NCBI GenBank assembly: GCA_945869695.1
Contig: CAMBPV010000008.1
Span: 1 to 51,644, forward strand
Reading direction: 5' to 3'
Length of the DNA: 51,644 nt
DNA from: Prosthecobacter debontii
GTDB taxonomy: Bacteria; Verrucomicrobiota; Verrucomicrobiia; Verrucomicrobiales; Verrucomicrobiaceae
Shown piece by piece: positions 26,407 through 35,370 of the stretch; position 1 is the stretch's first letter; each line of letters opens with the position of its first letter. Both the position numbers and the translations under genes were made by a program. Under the pieces are notes generated by a model. It did no database searches and was not told where the DNA came from. It worked only from the letters and a program-made list of their open reading frames with translations.

Positions 26407-27043
26407 TCCGCAGATTGCGGAATTTGTACGTAGCACCTTTCTCTCCGTGGTGCTGGATGGCAATCACACCGCTCGCATCCGTCCCATCTTCGACATCCGT
26501 TGTGACCACTCCATTGACCTCGATCTTCAGGCTCTTCCCTTTGCAAGTGATGCGGTAGGTGTTCCAGTCATTGCGCTTGAAGCAGTCTCCTGCCCGAGCG
26601 CGAAAAGCCGCTTCGCTTTCCGAATTGCCTTTGATAGGGCTTATGAACCACATGCGGCGACCCTCATCATAAAGACCACCCGACCACTTGCGGTTGGCGT
26701 CACCATCGACCTCAGCCTGATAACCGAAAACTTTGTTTGGCTCAACATGCGCACGGAACATAAAGCCGCTGTTGGCTTTACCCTCAGGCAGAAGAATGTC
26801 CCCCTCAAAGATGAAGTCACCATATGACTTCTCCGTGACCACAAAGAACTTCTTTTCCCCGGTGAGGTGAATTTCACCATCAACAATCTCGATCTTCCCC
26901 CACTCGTAGGCATTGCGCCAGCCAGACAAAGTCTTGCCATCAAAGAGGGATTTAAACCCATCGTCCTTTGACTTTTCCTCAGCACTCGAAGGAAAAATGG
27001 ATAGGCAGGAGATGGCAGCGAGTAACAAAGAGAGTTTTTTCAT
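26390..27043 (-). CDS. Exported DUF1080 (3-keto-disaccharide hydrolase fold) protein
   Basis: 217 residues from ATG 27043, preceded by non-coding-like in-frame sequence. The signal peptide MKKLSLLLAAISCLSIFPSS ends near AEE. The DUF1080 beta-sandwich follows: FKSLFDGKTLSGWRNA is the usual opening, GDFIFEGDILLPEGKANSGF the conserved core, and YKFRNLRIKEL the usual end. The family belongs to the concanavalin-like glucanase fold and includes 3-keto-glucoside hydrolases in Planctomycetota, Verrucomicrobiota and Bacteroidota; the substrate here is not known. Its 3-prime end overlaps the convergent PBP4 gene by 17 bp. A second DUF1080 gene lies at 45078. Confidence 0.9.
   Translation of the reverse strand: MKKLSLLLAAISCLSIFPSSAEEKSKDDGFKSLFDGKTLSGWRNAYEWGKIEIVDGEIHLTGEKKFFVVTEKSYGDFIFEGDILLPEGKANSGFMFRAHVEPNKVFGYQAEVDGDANRKWSGGLYDEGRRMWFISPIKGNSESEAAFRARAGDCFKRNDWNTYRITCKGKSLKIEVNGVVTTDVEDGTDASGVIAIQHHGEKGATYKFRNLRIKELK
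26407..26421 (+). terminator. Short hairpin directly after the PBP4 stop codon
   Basis: TCCGCA (26407-26412), triloop GAT, TGCGGA (26416-26421) begins at the base after the dacB TGA and lies inside the end of the convergent DUF1080 gene. It is short and has no U-run, but the position matches the uvrC/transporter junction. Confidence 0.3.
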
Positions 27044-27199
27044 GGTCAGGATCTCGACCGTGCCCCGGCTTCCCGGCTTGTCAAAGATTGGTCGCAGTGA
27101 AACAGCTACGGTTTTTAAAATTTCAGCCCTCATTCGAGAATAAAACAACCGAGCCAAAGAAATATTTTAGTGTCCCCCAACACTTCCGACTCAAATACC

Positions 27200-27625
27200 A
27201 TGGCCGACTCATTCACAGAAGTAACAATCAAAAACTGGATCAGTTTCATCGAGTCAGGCAGCGTCAGCACTGAAACGATGTTCAAGAATGCTGCCAGCAC
27301 CAACACCTTCATCACTTGGCTGGCACGGGTTGGTGGTTTTTTGCTGATGAGCTTTGGATTCATGGCCCTCATGCGCCCACTCAGCATCCTCGGCAGTGTT
27401 GTCCCCTTAATCGGCAACCTCATTGGCATGGGCACGGGGCTGATTTCCTTTGTGCTTGCAGGGGCGATCTCGCTCGTTGTCATTGCCATTGCTTGGATCG
27501 TCGTGCGTCCTGCATTGGGCATCACTCTCCTCGTCCTCGCGATCGGTGCCCTGATCTACTCTCGAAAGTTGGCGGCTAAAAGCCAAGCATCAGCACGGAC
27601 GCTCGAGATTCCGAGGCGATATTGA
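27200..27625 (+). CDS. Shortened TMEM43-like membrane protein
   Basis: 141 residues from ATG 27200 (a GTG at 27170 is possible). Residues 25-125 match the C-terminal membrane part of the TMEM43/LUMA family: a TNTFITWLARVGGFLLMSFG segment, the PLIGNLIGMGTGLISFVLA segment and VVIAIAWIVVRPALGI, where human TMEM43 has AAGWLFYRPLWALL. Full-length relatives are about 350-400 residues with a large non-cytoplasmic domain between the first and second helices. Here the N-terminal MADSFTEVTIKNWISFIESG looks like the start of bacterial members, but the first helix and the large domain are missing. It is either an internally deleted remnant or a minimal form; no frameshift is seen within it. It ends 3 bp from the convergent lipase gene. 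Confidence 0.72.
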   Translation: MADSFTEVTIKNWISFIESGSVSTETMFKNAASTNTFITWLARVGGFLLMSFGFMALMRPLSILGSVVPLIGNLIGMGTGLISFVLAGAISLVVIAIAWIVVRPALGITLLVLAIGALIYSRKLAAKSQASARTLEIPRRY

Positions 27626-27628
27626 ATC

Positions 27629-29290
27629 CTACCGAATGCCCGCATGCAGTCTCAGAATCCTCGTGATCTCGTTCACCGTCTGCGACTTCAGCGTGCAACT
27701 GTGGCCAAAGGGAACCACTTTTTCAGAGGCAGCCATTGGCAAATGAGAACTCCAATAGGGTACAATTCCATCCGTACTGTTTTCGCCCTTCGGTTTTCCC
27801 CGGTCACCGATGATTGAATGACACGGAGTGGTCAGAGCGCAGCGGCTGATGACATCGAAAAAAGGGTGCTCGGGTGAGAGCATATCAACACTGCGAAGCC
27901 CTAAGGAGTGAAACCTCAAAAGGGCAGGATTGAGAAGACTAAGGTCGTCAGTGAGTGCCTGCGCTGCATAACTGGCAGTTTCGACCGGAAGCCTGATCAA
28001 TCGAACTGCGAGCCTCACGATTCCCTTGTCTGCGACCCTACTCCCCTTGTGCGGCACGGCCACAAAAACGGCCCGCTTCACACAGGGAAGCGGTTTGAAT
28101 TTCAAACTCGATTCCAAATGCTTTTGATCTTCATCACTCAGCCAAGGCAATTCGGATGGAGGAACGAGGAAAAAGGCTTTCCACATTTCATCACCTGGAT
28201 CGATCACCTGTAGCCGCGTGAGCAGACCTCCCATGCTATGGCCCACGAGGATCATGTTATCGAAGCCCTTCGACCCATGCTTGGGGTCCCAGAGATCGCG
28301 ATACTGCTGGATGCTCTTCCTTAACCGCTCAGCCGCAGCGGGCACAGGGAGACCTGATGGATACATGAAGAGCAACGGCACATAACGCTCATTCAATTCG
28401 GGGTCGCGATAGATCTCATTCACGGCGTTTCTCCAAATGTGCGGTGCAGAGTCCAACCCATGGATAAAGACGACGGGAGTCTTCTTCGGATGAAAAGCGG
28501 TGATGCCAAACAGACCGGTGTCATTTTCAATTCGGTCACCTGGCCTCAAGAGTCCGGCTAATCCGTTTTTCCGGATGTAGGGATTGTCCAAATTCATTTC
28601 CACCACGGCCGTCACATTATAAGCCAAATCAAGGCGACTCTTCTCGTGCTTCGCCTTTTGCGGGGAGAAAGTATTGAGGATGCGGCATCTCACCGGCGTC
28701 GGATCAGCAGTCGCCTTTGCCTTACCAAAATCTAACAGAACTGTGCCCGCGACGTAAAGTCCATTGCTCGGCCGGAATGCCCTTTGACCCCGAAGTTCTT
28801 CGATGTCCTCAAACGCAAGGACGAACGGTGCTCCAGCACCATCCCCCTTGATGATTCCCTCGTAACCGTTGTGTTTCACGAATGAGGCGGGGATGAGACG
28901 ATCAAAGAGCGACGGAGCCCATTCCGGATTCCCTTGTTCATCCATCGTTTGAACATTGAAACTCACTTCCCAGATCCGGGCCTTCCCTTGGATGCGAATG
29001 GGTTTCTTCCAGTCATGAGGATGAACTTTAACTTGCAACTCCAGCATGAATTTCTCGGTCAATGCCGTTGGGAATGAATCTTTCTCGGCTTCGACCCGCA
29101 TCAAACAATCGGCAAGTTTTTCACTCTCAAGAAGCCCATCGTCAGCTCTCGAAAACCACTCCCGCCCCACACTAACCCTGGGTGCAGATTTGGCAGACAA
29201 AGAACCTTGAGCAGCAAACAGCAGGCTAAGCCCCAGAATGCGGGCAAGAGATTTGCACCTCAATCGATCGAATGCAGACAAACTTTTCAC
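27629..29290 (-). CDS. Exported alpha/beta-hydrolase (lipase/esterase-like)
   Basis: 553 residues starting at GTG 29290. Signal peptide to about 33. A beta-rich N-terminal region (40-265) is followed by the alpha/beta-hydrolase domain: oxyanion loop VVFIHGLDSAPHIW (H277, G278), nucleophile elbow LVGHSMGGLL (S352), acid STDGIVPYWSS (D507) and base VPFGHSCTL (H530), so the triad appears complete. AVFVAVPHKGSRVAD fits the lipase/PGAP1-like group. The GTG overlaps the TGA of the upstream DUF4105 gene (GTGA), so the two are translationally coupled. A decayed paralogue lies 4 kb away at 22113-23691. Probable periplasmic esterase; substrate unknown. Confidence 0.88.
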   Translation of the reverse strand: MKSLSAFDRLRCKSLARILGLSLLFAAQGSLSAKSAPRVSVGREWFSRADDGLLESEKLADCLMRVEAEKDSFPTALTEKFMLELQVKVHPHDWKKPIRIQGKARIWEVSFNVQTMDEQGNPEWAPSLFDRLIPASFVKHNGYEGIIKGDGAGAPFVLAFEDIEELRGQRAFRPSNGLYVAGTVLLDFGKAKATADPTPVRCRILNTFSPQKAKHEKSRLDLAYNVTAVVEMNLDNPYIRKNGLAGLLRPGDRIENDTGLFGITAFHPKKTPVVFIHGLDSAPHIWRNAVNEIYRDPELNERYVPLLFMYPSGLPVPAAAERLRKSIQQYRDLWDPKHGSKGFDNMILVGHSMGGLLTRLQVIDPGDEMWKAFFLVPPSELPWLSDEDQKHLESSLKFKPLPCVKRAVFVAVPHKGSRVADKGIVRLAVRLIRLPVETASYAAQALTDDLSLLNPALLRFHSLGLRSVDMLSPEHPFFDVISRCALTTPCHSIIGDRGKPKGENSTDGIVPYWSSHLPMAASEKVVPFGHSCTLKSQTVNEITRILRLHAGIR

Positions 29291-30327
29291 GGCATTGGCT
29301 TTGGCAGGTTTTCGCGAATGCGTCTGGAGAAATCAACATCTGAAGCGGCAGCTCTCGCGAGAGCGGTAATCTCTGATCGCTGACGCAGTTCGGGAAATGG
29401 AACCGAGGCATCTAAAATCCCCTGGGCGTAGGCAAAACCATCCACATATCCATTCAACAAGAGTCTGAAATCGAATGGGCTGCGCTTTGCATTCCTCTGT
29501 GCATGGCGGTCAATGTTGACTGTGCAGTTATTACTCAACAGGTGATAGAACTCCGGCTCGTCCGCCAACTGATTGATCTTGTTGAGGTAGGAAAGGAACA
29601 ACTTCCGTGCACCATCAGCCTTAGCTCTCGTGCGATAGAGGAAGACCGTCTCATTTCGATATTGAGTTCTGAGCCGCACGATATCCCGCTCATCTCCGAC
29701 GACGTAGATGAGTTCGGCTTGCTTGAAACATGAGGCCAAGGGGGAGTATATTTCACTTTTCTCCAGACGCGCTTCGATGGAGATGCAAACAGGGGGCGCA
29801 TTGTCGAAATCGAAACTGACAAAGGTGTGCGCCACCGGCCCCATTTTCCAATAGGACACAAAAAGATCCACCGCCTGAAGATGAGAAAGGTCAACCTCCC
29901 GCTCTTCATACCGAGGCATGAAATCAGTGGCTGATCGATACTCAAAATGACGCACCCCCGAGAGCTTTACGAGATCCCCATCAATCACAGCACGAGGGAG
30001 AACACCAACTTCCGGCTTCCATTCGCGCTGGTGGGTGGGCTGAATCGTTCCCCACCAGATCAGCACGCCAAAACTGGTGAGGGCAAAAATTTGAAAACTC
30101 CGCTTGGTCCGCACTATCCCGAAACAGACGACACCGCCCAACATGAAAACCACCGCCAGAATCAGACGCGCATAGGGCCAAGGCAGATTGGACCAATAGA
30201 TCGCCAGTGAGGCCCAAATGACGAGCAGGGTTTGACAGATCACCGATAATGCACCGATTAGGAACCGGCCAAACCAGACAAGGTGCGCTGGCTTTTCAAT
30301 TGGAAGGGAAGGCGGAGTAACGGGCAT
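29287..30327 (-). CDS. Membrane protein with DUF4105 (Lnb N-terminal periplasmic) domain
   Basis: 346 residues from ATG 30327. An in-frame GTG at 30435 would overlap the antiporter gene and add a basic, non-hydrophobic leader. Three membrane helices occupy roughly residues 15-95 (FLIGALSVICQTLLVIWASL, LILAVVFMLGGVVCFGI and FQIFALTSFGVLIWWG). The DUF4105/Lnb_N domain follows: AHTFVSFDFDNAPPVCISIE and, near the end, FYHLLSNNCTVNIDRHA, whose H, C and N residues fit the papain-like thiol centre of the family. Family members include Lnb, which remodels lipoprotein acyl chains in Firmicutes. Coupling to a lipase-like gene makes an acyl-transfer or ester-cleavage role attractive, but that is inference. 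Confidence 0.8.
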   Translation of the reverse strand: MPVTPPSLPIEKPAHLVWFGRFLIGALSVICQTLLVIWASLAIYWSNLPWPYARLILAVVFMLGGVVCFGIVRTKRSFQIFALTSFGVLIWWGTIQPTHQREWKPEVGVLPRAVIDGDLVKLSGVRHFEYRSATDFMPRYEEREVDLSHLQAVDLFVSYWKMGPVAHTFVSFDFDNAPPVCISIEARLEKSEIYSPLASCFKQAELIYVVGDERDIVRLRTQYRNETVFLYRTRAKADGARKLFLSYLNKINQLADEPEFYHLLSNNCTVNIDRHAQRNAKRSPFDFRLLLNGYVDGFAYAQGILDASVPFPELRQRSEITALARAAASDVDFSRRIRENLPKPMP

Positions 30328-30406
30328 TGGCGGATGCAGAATTCTACGGACCCCTCTTTCAAGAGGCAACCCCGTTTCTCCACTCCTTCGAGTTTTAGTG
30401 GCCGCC

Positions 30407-31699
30407 TCATTGCTCTGGCTCTGGCTTGTAAGCACCTGATCCTACCAATCGCTCAAAAATGGGGCTGGCCATCAAGGTAGTCACCACTGCCATGATGACA
30501 AGAGTCGCAAAGAGCCCCTCCGAAATGATCCCGCGCTGAAGACCAATATTGATGATGATCAATTCCATCAACCCGCGAGCATTCATCAAAATGCCGATGC
30601 CCATAGCCTCCCGACTGGATATCCCCGTAGCGCGTGCAGCAAGGGTGCAAGCCAGCCATTTTCCCATCACCGCCGCCAGCAGAACGGCCAGACACATGGC
30701 CCAGAGAAACCAGGTATTGAGCAGACCGATTTTCGTATTCAAACCCGAATAGGTGAAAAACAAAGGGAGCAAGAGTGAGACCGCCAAAGGTTGAATTCGG
30801 GCAGCTAGATCTCTCACCATGATACCGCGAGGCATGGCGGCTCCCATGATGAAGGCACCAAAGACGGCGTGCAGACCTATCATGTCCGTGAACCAAGCCC
30901 CGAGAGACATCATCGCGAGACCGATGACGAGTCCGGCATCAGTCAGTTTCTCGTCTTGGATCATCAGAGACGAGAACCGCGCCAGCAGAGGACGGATCAC
31001 GACTAACGTCACTGTGACGAAACCGGCGGCGCCTCCGACGTTATAAAGGGCGTGGCTGATATTGTCGTCAAAACTGGCGAGAACGATCGCGAGAAGAATC
31101 CACGCCGTTGCATCATCAATCGCCCCAGCCCCGATGGCCACGGTCCCCATGGTCGTTCCCGCGAGGCCTTTGAAATGAATGATGCGAGCCAGCATGGGGA
31201 ACGCCGTGATGCACATGGATGCACCCAAAAATAGCATGGCCTCGCTCAGCTTCGTCTTCTCGGGAAAAAGGTCAGTGTGGTGAAAAAACACCCAGGCGAG
31301 GCCCGCCCCCAAAAGGAATGGAGCAGCCATTCCCGCCACCGATACGGCGATGCTGCTTTTCAGACGCTTGCTCACGATGTCGACGCGAAACTCCATACCC
31401 ACGATGAACATATAAAGCGCCAGCCCCAACTGGGAGGCTGGAAAGAGGTAGCATGAGGTGTCACGAAGCTTTTGTGTCTTGTCCCAAGGAAACAACCACT
31501 GCTGCAACTCAGGAGCCAGCATTCCAAAAAGCGAGGGACCCAAAAGCACCCCTGTGATCATTTCAGCAACAACCTGAGGCTGCCCGAAGCGAGCGGCGAT
31601 CGCACCTACGATCCGGCATGCGAGGAGAATCACCGCGATTTGGAGAAAGAATTGGACCGCGAGGGAAACGTTGTTCATCAGAGGATCAAAGAAAATCAT
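30407..31699 (-). CDS. Cation/proton antiporter, CPA2 type (Na+/H+ exchanger domain only)
   Basis: 430 residues with about 12 membrane helices and no C-terminal TrkA-N (RCK) domain. The N-terminal helix contains GQPQVVAEMITGVLLGPSL, a hallmark of CPA2 proteins. The ion-binding pair is in AIGAGAIDDATAWILLA, with two adjacent Asp residues as in electrogenic members. GLHAVFGAFIMGAAMPRG and ISSREAMGIGILMNARGLME are further signatures. It likely exchanges Na+ or K+ for H+ across the inner membrane. ATG 31699 is taken as start; ATG 31678 is also possible. It heads the leftward run followed by the DUF4105 and lipase genes. Confidence 0.92.
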   Translation of the reverse strand: MIFFDPLMNNVSLAVQFFLQIAVILLACRIVGAIAARFGQPQVVAEMITGVLLGPSLFGMLAPELQQWLFPWDKTQKLRDTSCYLFPASQLGLALYMFIVGMEFRVDIVSKRLKSSIAVSVAGMAAPFLLGAGLAWVFFHHTDLFPEKTKLSEAMLFLGASMCITAFPMLARIIHFKGLAGTTMGTVAIGAGAIDDATAWILLAIVLASFDDNISHALYNVGGAAGFVTVTLVVIRPLLARFSSLMIQDEKLTDAGLVIGLAMMSLGAWFTDMIGLHAVFGAFIMGAAMPRGIMVRDLAARIQPLAVSLLLPLFFTYSGLNTKIGLLNTWFLWAMCLAVLLAAVMGKWLACTLAARATGISSREAMGIGILMNARGLMELIIINIGLQRGIISEGLFATLVIMAVVTTLMASPIFERLVGSGAYKPEPEQ

Positions 31700-31783
31700 T
31701 CAACTCCAATGCAATCGGTCATCACACAAATAGACGATTGCTATGGTTCTCATGCTCAATCAGCATACCTAGCCGCTCATCGA

Positions 31784-32515
31784 TCACGGCCGCCCTTCCG
31801 CCAATGACGCCCATTCAGGTGGTTCTGGACAATTAAGGGTGATCGGTTTTCCTTTTTGAGGATGCGGCATCGTGAGTCGGCAGGCATGAAGACAGAGGCG
31901 GCGAATCCCTGCGTTCTTCCGAAACAGTCGGTTTTGCCCGAAGTCGCCGTAAACATCGTCCCCGAGGACCGGCAAGTGTCGTGATGCGGCCTGAACTCGA
32001 ATCTGGTGCGTCCGACCTGTAATCAGATCGATTTCGACGAGAGCAATTCTGCGAGTTCGATTTTGGCTCAAGACCCGAAAATGAAGCTCGGCGTTCGGCC
32101 TGCCGCCGGCCTGCACCACAGTTCTGACTCGACCCTTCTGCCGCTGAGTCACGAGCGCATCACGCCATGTCCCGTCTTTATTCGGAAGGCCGAGCAGCAG
32201 GGCGCGGTAGGTCTTTGAAACGAGCCCTGACTCGAAGGCTTCACGGCAGCGTTTGGCGGTATCCTCATTCAAAGCCCCCATTAGGATGCCCGAGGTGTCT
32301 TGGTCCAATCGATGCACCAGCCAGACAGAGCCCGCCTTGCCCCGAAAACATTTCTTCTCGAGATCATAGCGCCCTTCGAAGGCGCACCGCTCTTTGTCAC
32401 CCGATTGATTCGGGTGTGAGAGCACGCCAGGGGGCTTCTGAATCACGATGAGGTGAGCGTCTTGATGAAGAACTGGACACTGGGTGAAGACGGGATGGGG
32501 ACTGGGCTCACTCAT
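31784..32515 (-). CDS. RluA-family RNA pseudouridine synthase
   Basis: 243 residues without an S4 domain. The catalytic loop is VHRLDQDTSGILM with nucleophile D71. LIVIQKPPGVLSHP opens the fold, VSKTYRALLLG and LVEIDLITGRTHQIRVQ are the remaining RluA motifs, and LPVLGDDVYG follows. It modifies uridine in rRNA or tRNA; the lack of an S4 domain and its length suggest an RluA/TruC-like or RluE-like enzyme, but the target site cannot be assigned. It is followed, after 84 bp, by the antiporter gene in the same direction and diverges from the deacetylase gene. Confidence 0.92.
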   Translation of the reverse strand: MSEPSPHPVFTQCPVLHQDAHLIVIQKPPGVLSHPNQSGDKERCAFEGRYDLEKKCFRGKAGSVWLVHRLDQDTSGILMGALNEDTAKRCREAFESGLVSKTYRALLLGLPNKDGTWRDALVTQRQKGRVRTVVQAGGRPNAELHFRVLSQNRTRRIALVEIDLITGRTHQIRVQAASRHLPVLGDDVYGDFGQNRLFRKNAGIRRLCLHACRLTMPHPQKGKPITLNCPEPPEWASLAEGRP

Positions 32516-32675
32516 GTATTTTGGCTATCGGGGACAGACCCTCCCACGAGGCGGTCGGTCAGGATGGCTTGGCTCTGTGCCGTCGACAAGGTTTTTGGTG
32601 ATTTGAGAGGGTTCATAACTAATTTTCACAAAAATTCAGACTTTCCCTATCTACTCTTTGCCTCTACTCTGAACT

Positions 32676-33566
32676 GTGACCTCGAGACGCATGTATTTTA
32701 GTATTTGGTTTGGCATTATGTTAAGCACCCAGACGGGTTGCTCTGTCTTTCAGAAGAAGCCCCAAGCAGACGCTCTGGCATCTGCCGCAGAAGTGCGGGC
32801 ACCTGACACTGCACCGATCCCCGCAATGCCCGCGCCGCGCCCGCAGAACGCACCCTCCGCCATGCCGAAGGTTCCGCCCGCTGGTCCGCGCCTCTCCTAT
32901 TCTTCAATTCAGACCGATCAGATGGTTTTAGCGATGACCTTTGATGATGGCCCACATCCATCCCTCACACCGAAGTTGCTGGATATCCTCAAGCAGCGGA
33001 ACATCAAAGCGACATTCTTCGTTGTCGGAAAGAACGCCAAAGCTTATCCCCAGATCATTCGGAGAATTATCGAGGAGGGGCACGAGATTGGAAATCACAC
33101 CTGGACTCACGCGAGTGTCATGAGCCGGTCGGACGATCAAATCCGCAGCGAGTTAAAGATGAGCGAGGATGCAATGGTCGCCGCAGCTGGTTACCGTCCC
33201 CACACCTTCCGCCCTCCCTACGGAGCCATCAACACTCGCATCAAGCAGTTGATGTCATCCGAGTTTGGATACGCCACGATCATGTGGTCTGTGGACCCTC
33301 AGGATTGGCGGAGACCGGGAGTGAGCGTGGTCACCAGCCGATTGGTCAATGGTGCGCATAAGGGAGCGATCCTTCTAGCGCACGATATCCACCCCCCCAC
33401 CATTCAGGCCATGCCGAGCACCTTTGACCAGCTTTTGGCCAAAGGGTATCAGTTCGTGACCATCAGTCAGCTAATGAATATCGAGAAGTCCAATATGCCG
33501 ATCGGAATGGTGGTGCGCCCAGCAGTCCTCGTGGGTGACAAAGATCCAGAACCCATTCCTCAGTAA
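32676..33566 (+). CDS. Polysaccharide deacetylase (NodB domain), probable lipoprotein
   Basis: 296 residues from GTG 32676. This start is preferred over ATG 32691 because it gives the signal peptide a basic n-region (MTSRR). Cys at 22 (STQTGC) is a possible but non-ideal lipobox. A Pro/Ala linker runs to about residue 78. The NodB domain has motif 1 AMTFDDGPHP (D90, D91), motif 2 GNHTWTHAS (H141, H145), motif 3 FRPPYGAIN, motif 4 WSVDPQDWRRPG and motif 5 ILLAHDIHP; all catalytic and metal positions are present. It removes N- or O-acetyl groups from an extracytoplasmic glycan such as peptidoglycan. The 160-bp upstream gap shared with the pseudouridine synthase shows only AT-rich sequence. Confidence 0.92.
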   Translation: MTSRRMYFSIWFGIMLSTQTGCSVFQKKPQADALASAAEVRAPDTAPIPAMPAPRPQNAPSAMPKVPPAGPRLSYSSIQTDQMVLAMTFDDGPHPSLTPKLLDILKQRNIKATFFVVGKNAKAYPQIIRRIIEEGHEIGNHTWTHASVMSRSDDQIRSELKMSEDAMVAAAGYRPHTFRPPYGAINTRIKQLMSSEFGYATIMWSVDPQDWRRPGVSVVTSRLVNGAHKGAILLAHDIHPPTIQAMPSTFDQLLAKGYQFVTISQLMNIEKSNMPIGMVVRPAVLVGDKDPEPIPQ

Positions 33567-33630
33567 GGGCGGGTAAAAACAGATTGGTAGATTCTCACCG
33601 ACCGCGGTTGGCTGACGGAATGAACTTGGA

Positions 33631-35370
33631 ATGATTGGTGATGAATACTTCGAGCTCCGTTCACGTCTAGGGGCGCGCCTTGTGGCTCTGCGTGAACTGG
33701 TTCATGACCTCACGGGAGAGGCTGAAGCATGCGCCATCCTGGATAATCTAATCTCCGGTCTTCGAGACCCTTTCGTCTTCGTGGTGGTGGGTGAGGTCAA
33801 TGTCGGGAAATCCACCTTCCTCAACGCTCTCTTCGGGCAAGAATTTTCCCGCACCGGTGTGGTGCCCACGACTGACAAGATCGTCTTCTTCAAATACGGG
33901 CCCGTTCAGACCACTACCTCACTGACTCCGACCCTTGATGAAGTGCAGGTTCCTGCTGAATTCCTGCGGGACTTCCACATCGTCGATACGCCGGGAACCA
34001 ACTCGATCGAGAATGAGCACCAACAGATCACCGAGCGCTTTGTGCCCAATGCGGATCTGGTGATCTTTGCATTCTCGGCGATCAATCCCTGGGGAGCGTC
34101 GGCCTGGCAGTTTTTGGACAAGGTGCACCGACAATGGATGCGGAATGTTGTGTTTGTGCTCGGCCAATGTGACCTGCGCAGTCCAGAGGAGATTCAGGTC
34201 ATCATCGACTACATGGCTCAACTCTCGAAACAGCGTTTTGGCCGCGAGTTTCCGCTCTTTGCTGTGTCCGCTAAAAAAGCGTATCTGGCCCGGAGTTCGG
34301 GGGTGGATCGCGATCGACTGATGGCCGAAAGTGGTTTTGCAAAACTGGAGGAGCACATCTCCCAAACCGTCACCACCAACGTCTCCCGCCTTACCAAGCT
34401 GGCCAGCGCTCAACGTTATGGTCGGCAGATTCTAGACCAATTGGATCAGCGTGTCCGAGCAACAGCCGTTGCCGCCGAGAGGAAACGTCAACTCATCGAG
34501 CAACTCCAAGGGGAACGAGCGCTGCAAGGCGAGCGCACCTTGAATCGACTCGCTCCAGCACTGGAAGCCACTGAAATGGATTACCGCGCATCGACGGGTA
34601 AGATTGCTCAGATGTCAGAGGAACTCCTCTCTCTCAAGGTGGCGACTCGAGATGACAGCGCCGATGAGCGCGGTCTGGAGAGTCTGGATCACCGACTCTT
34701 CCAAGACATGATGATGCGAGTCGGTGAGCGCTGGCGCCAGGCAGCTTCCGTGGTCGAAGAAGACCACCGGCAGTTCACTCGTTACCTCCATAGCCAGGCG
34801 AGCACTGAAATTCATCTCGCTCCTCTGAACGAGAGGCGAGACATCGACGATCCTGCGGTGGAAATGAGGAGACGTTTCGTCGCACGGATTGAGTCCACTC
34901 TCCGTCGTTTTGTGATTGGGCTGAAATTGGATGTGGCCGTAGAGCCAGCCCTGATCAAAGCGCGCTCCTGGGCCAAAATGATTCCGACGGTCTTTTCGCT
35001 CGCCATGATCGCGACAGGTCTGGCGTGGTGGTTCGGTGGACTTGTTCCCGTTTTGCTCAGTCTGATCGTGGGAGGCCTGTTGATGCTATTGACCTGGTTT
35101 CTGGCCCGGGCGAGCCTGATCAAGACCCAACGTGAGCTCAAAGAAAAATTACACAGTGCCAGCAGCCAACTGACCGGAATGCTCGCGGAACAAATCAAGG
35201 AGGACACGGAGCACACCTTTTCCAGATTTCTGGATATTCTCATTCCCGCAGGGGAAGAGGCGTTGATCCGTGAGGCGCAGCTCGTGCAGCAAACGGAAAT
35301 GGTGGCAAATCTGCGGGAATCGTTCGATCTCCTCGAACGGGAGTTGCAAGTCCCCGTCCCCAAGGCCTAA
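33631..35370 (+). CDS. Bacterial dynamin-like GTPase
   Basis: 579 residues. GTPase domain about 45-250: G1 GEVNVGKST (54-62), G2 threonines in GVVPTTDK, G3 DTPG (119-122); the G4 position reads LGQCD (178-181) instead of N/TKxD, a departure that may alter nucleotide preference. Long coiled-coil-like helices follow (265-440). Two adjacent membrane helices (about 450-468 and 470-493) form a hairpin where bacterial dynamins have the membrane paddle, then helices to the end. Such proteins bind, remodel or fuse membranes. The stop TAA abuts the ATG of cdsA (35370/35371), so the protein is made alongside phospholipid and isoprenoid enzymes. Confidence 0.88.
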   Translation: MIGDEYFELRSRLGARLVALRELVHDLTGEAEACAILDNLISGLRDPFVFVVVGEVNVGKSTFLNALFGQEFSRTGVVPTTDKIVFFKYGPVQTTTSLTPTLDEVQVPAEFLRDFHIVDTPGTNSIENEHQQITERFVPNADLVIFAFSAINPWGASAWQFLDKVHRQWMRNVVFVLGQCDLRSPEEIQVIIDYMAQLSKQRFGREFPLFAVSAKKAYLARSSGVDRDRLMAESGFAKLEEHISQTVTTNVSRLTKLASAQRYGRQILDQLDQRVRATAVAAERKRQLIEQLQGERALQGERTLNRLAPALEATEMDYRASTGKIAQMSEELLSLKVATRDDSADERGLESLDHRLFQDMMMRVGERWRQAASVVEEDHRQFTRYLHSQASTEIHLAPLNERRDIDDPAVEMRRRFVARIESTLRRFVIGLKLDVAVEPALIKARSWAKMIPTVFSLAMIATGLAWWFGGLVPVLLSLIVGGLLMLLTWFLARASLIKTQRELKEKLHSASSQLTGMLAEQIKEDTEHTFSRFLDILIPAGEEALIREAQLVQQTEMVANLRESFDLLERELQVPVPKA

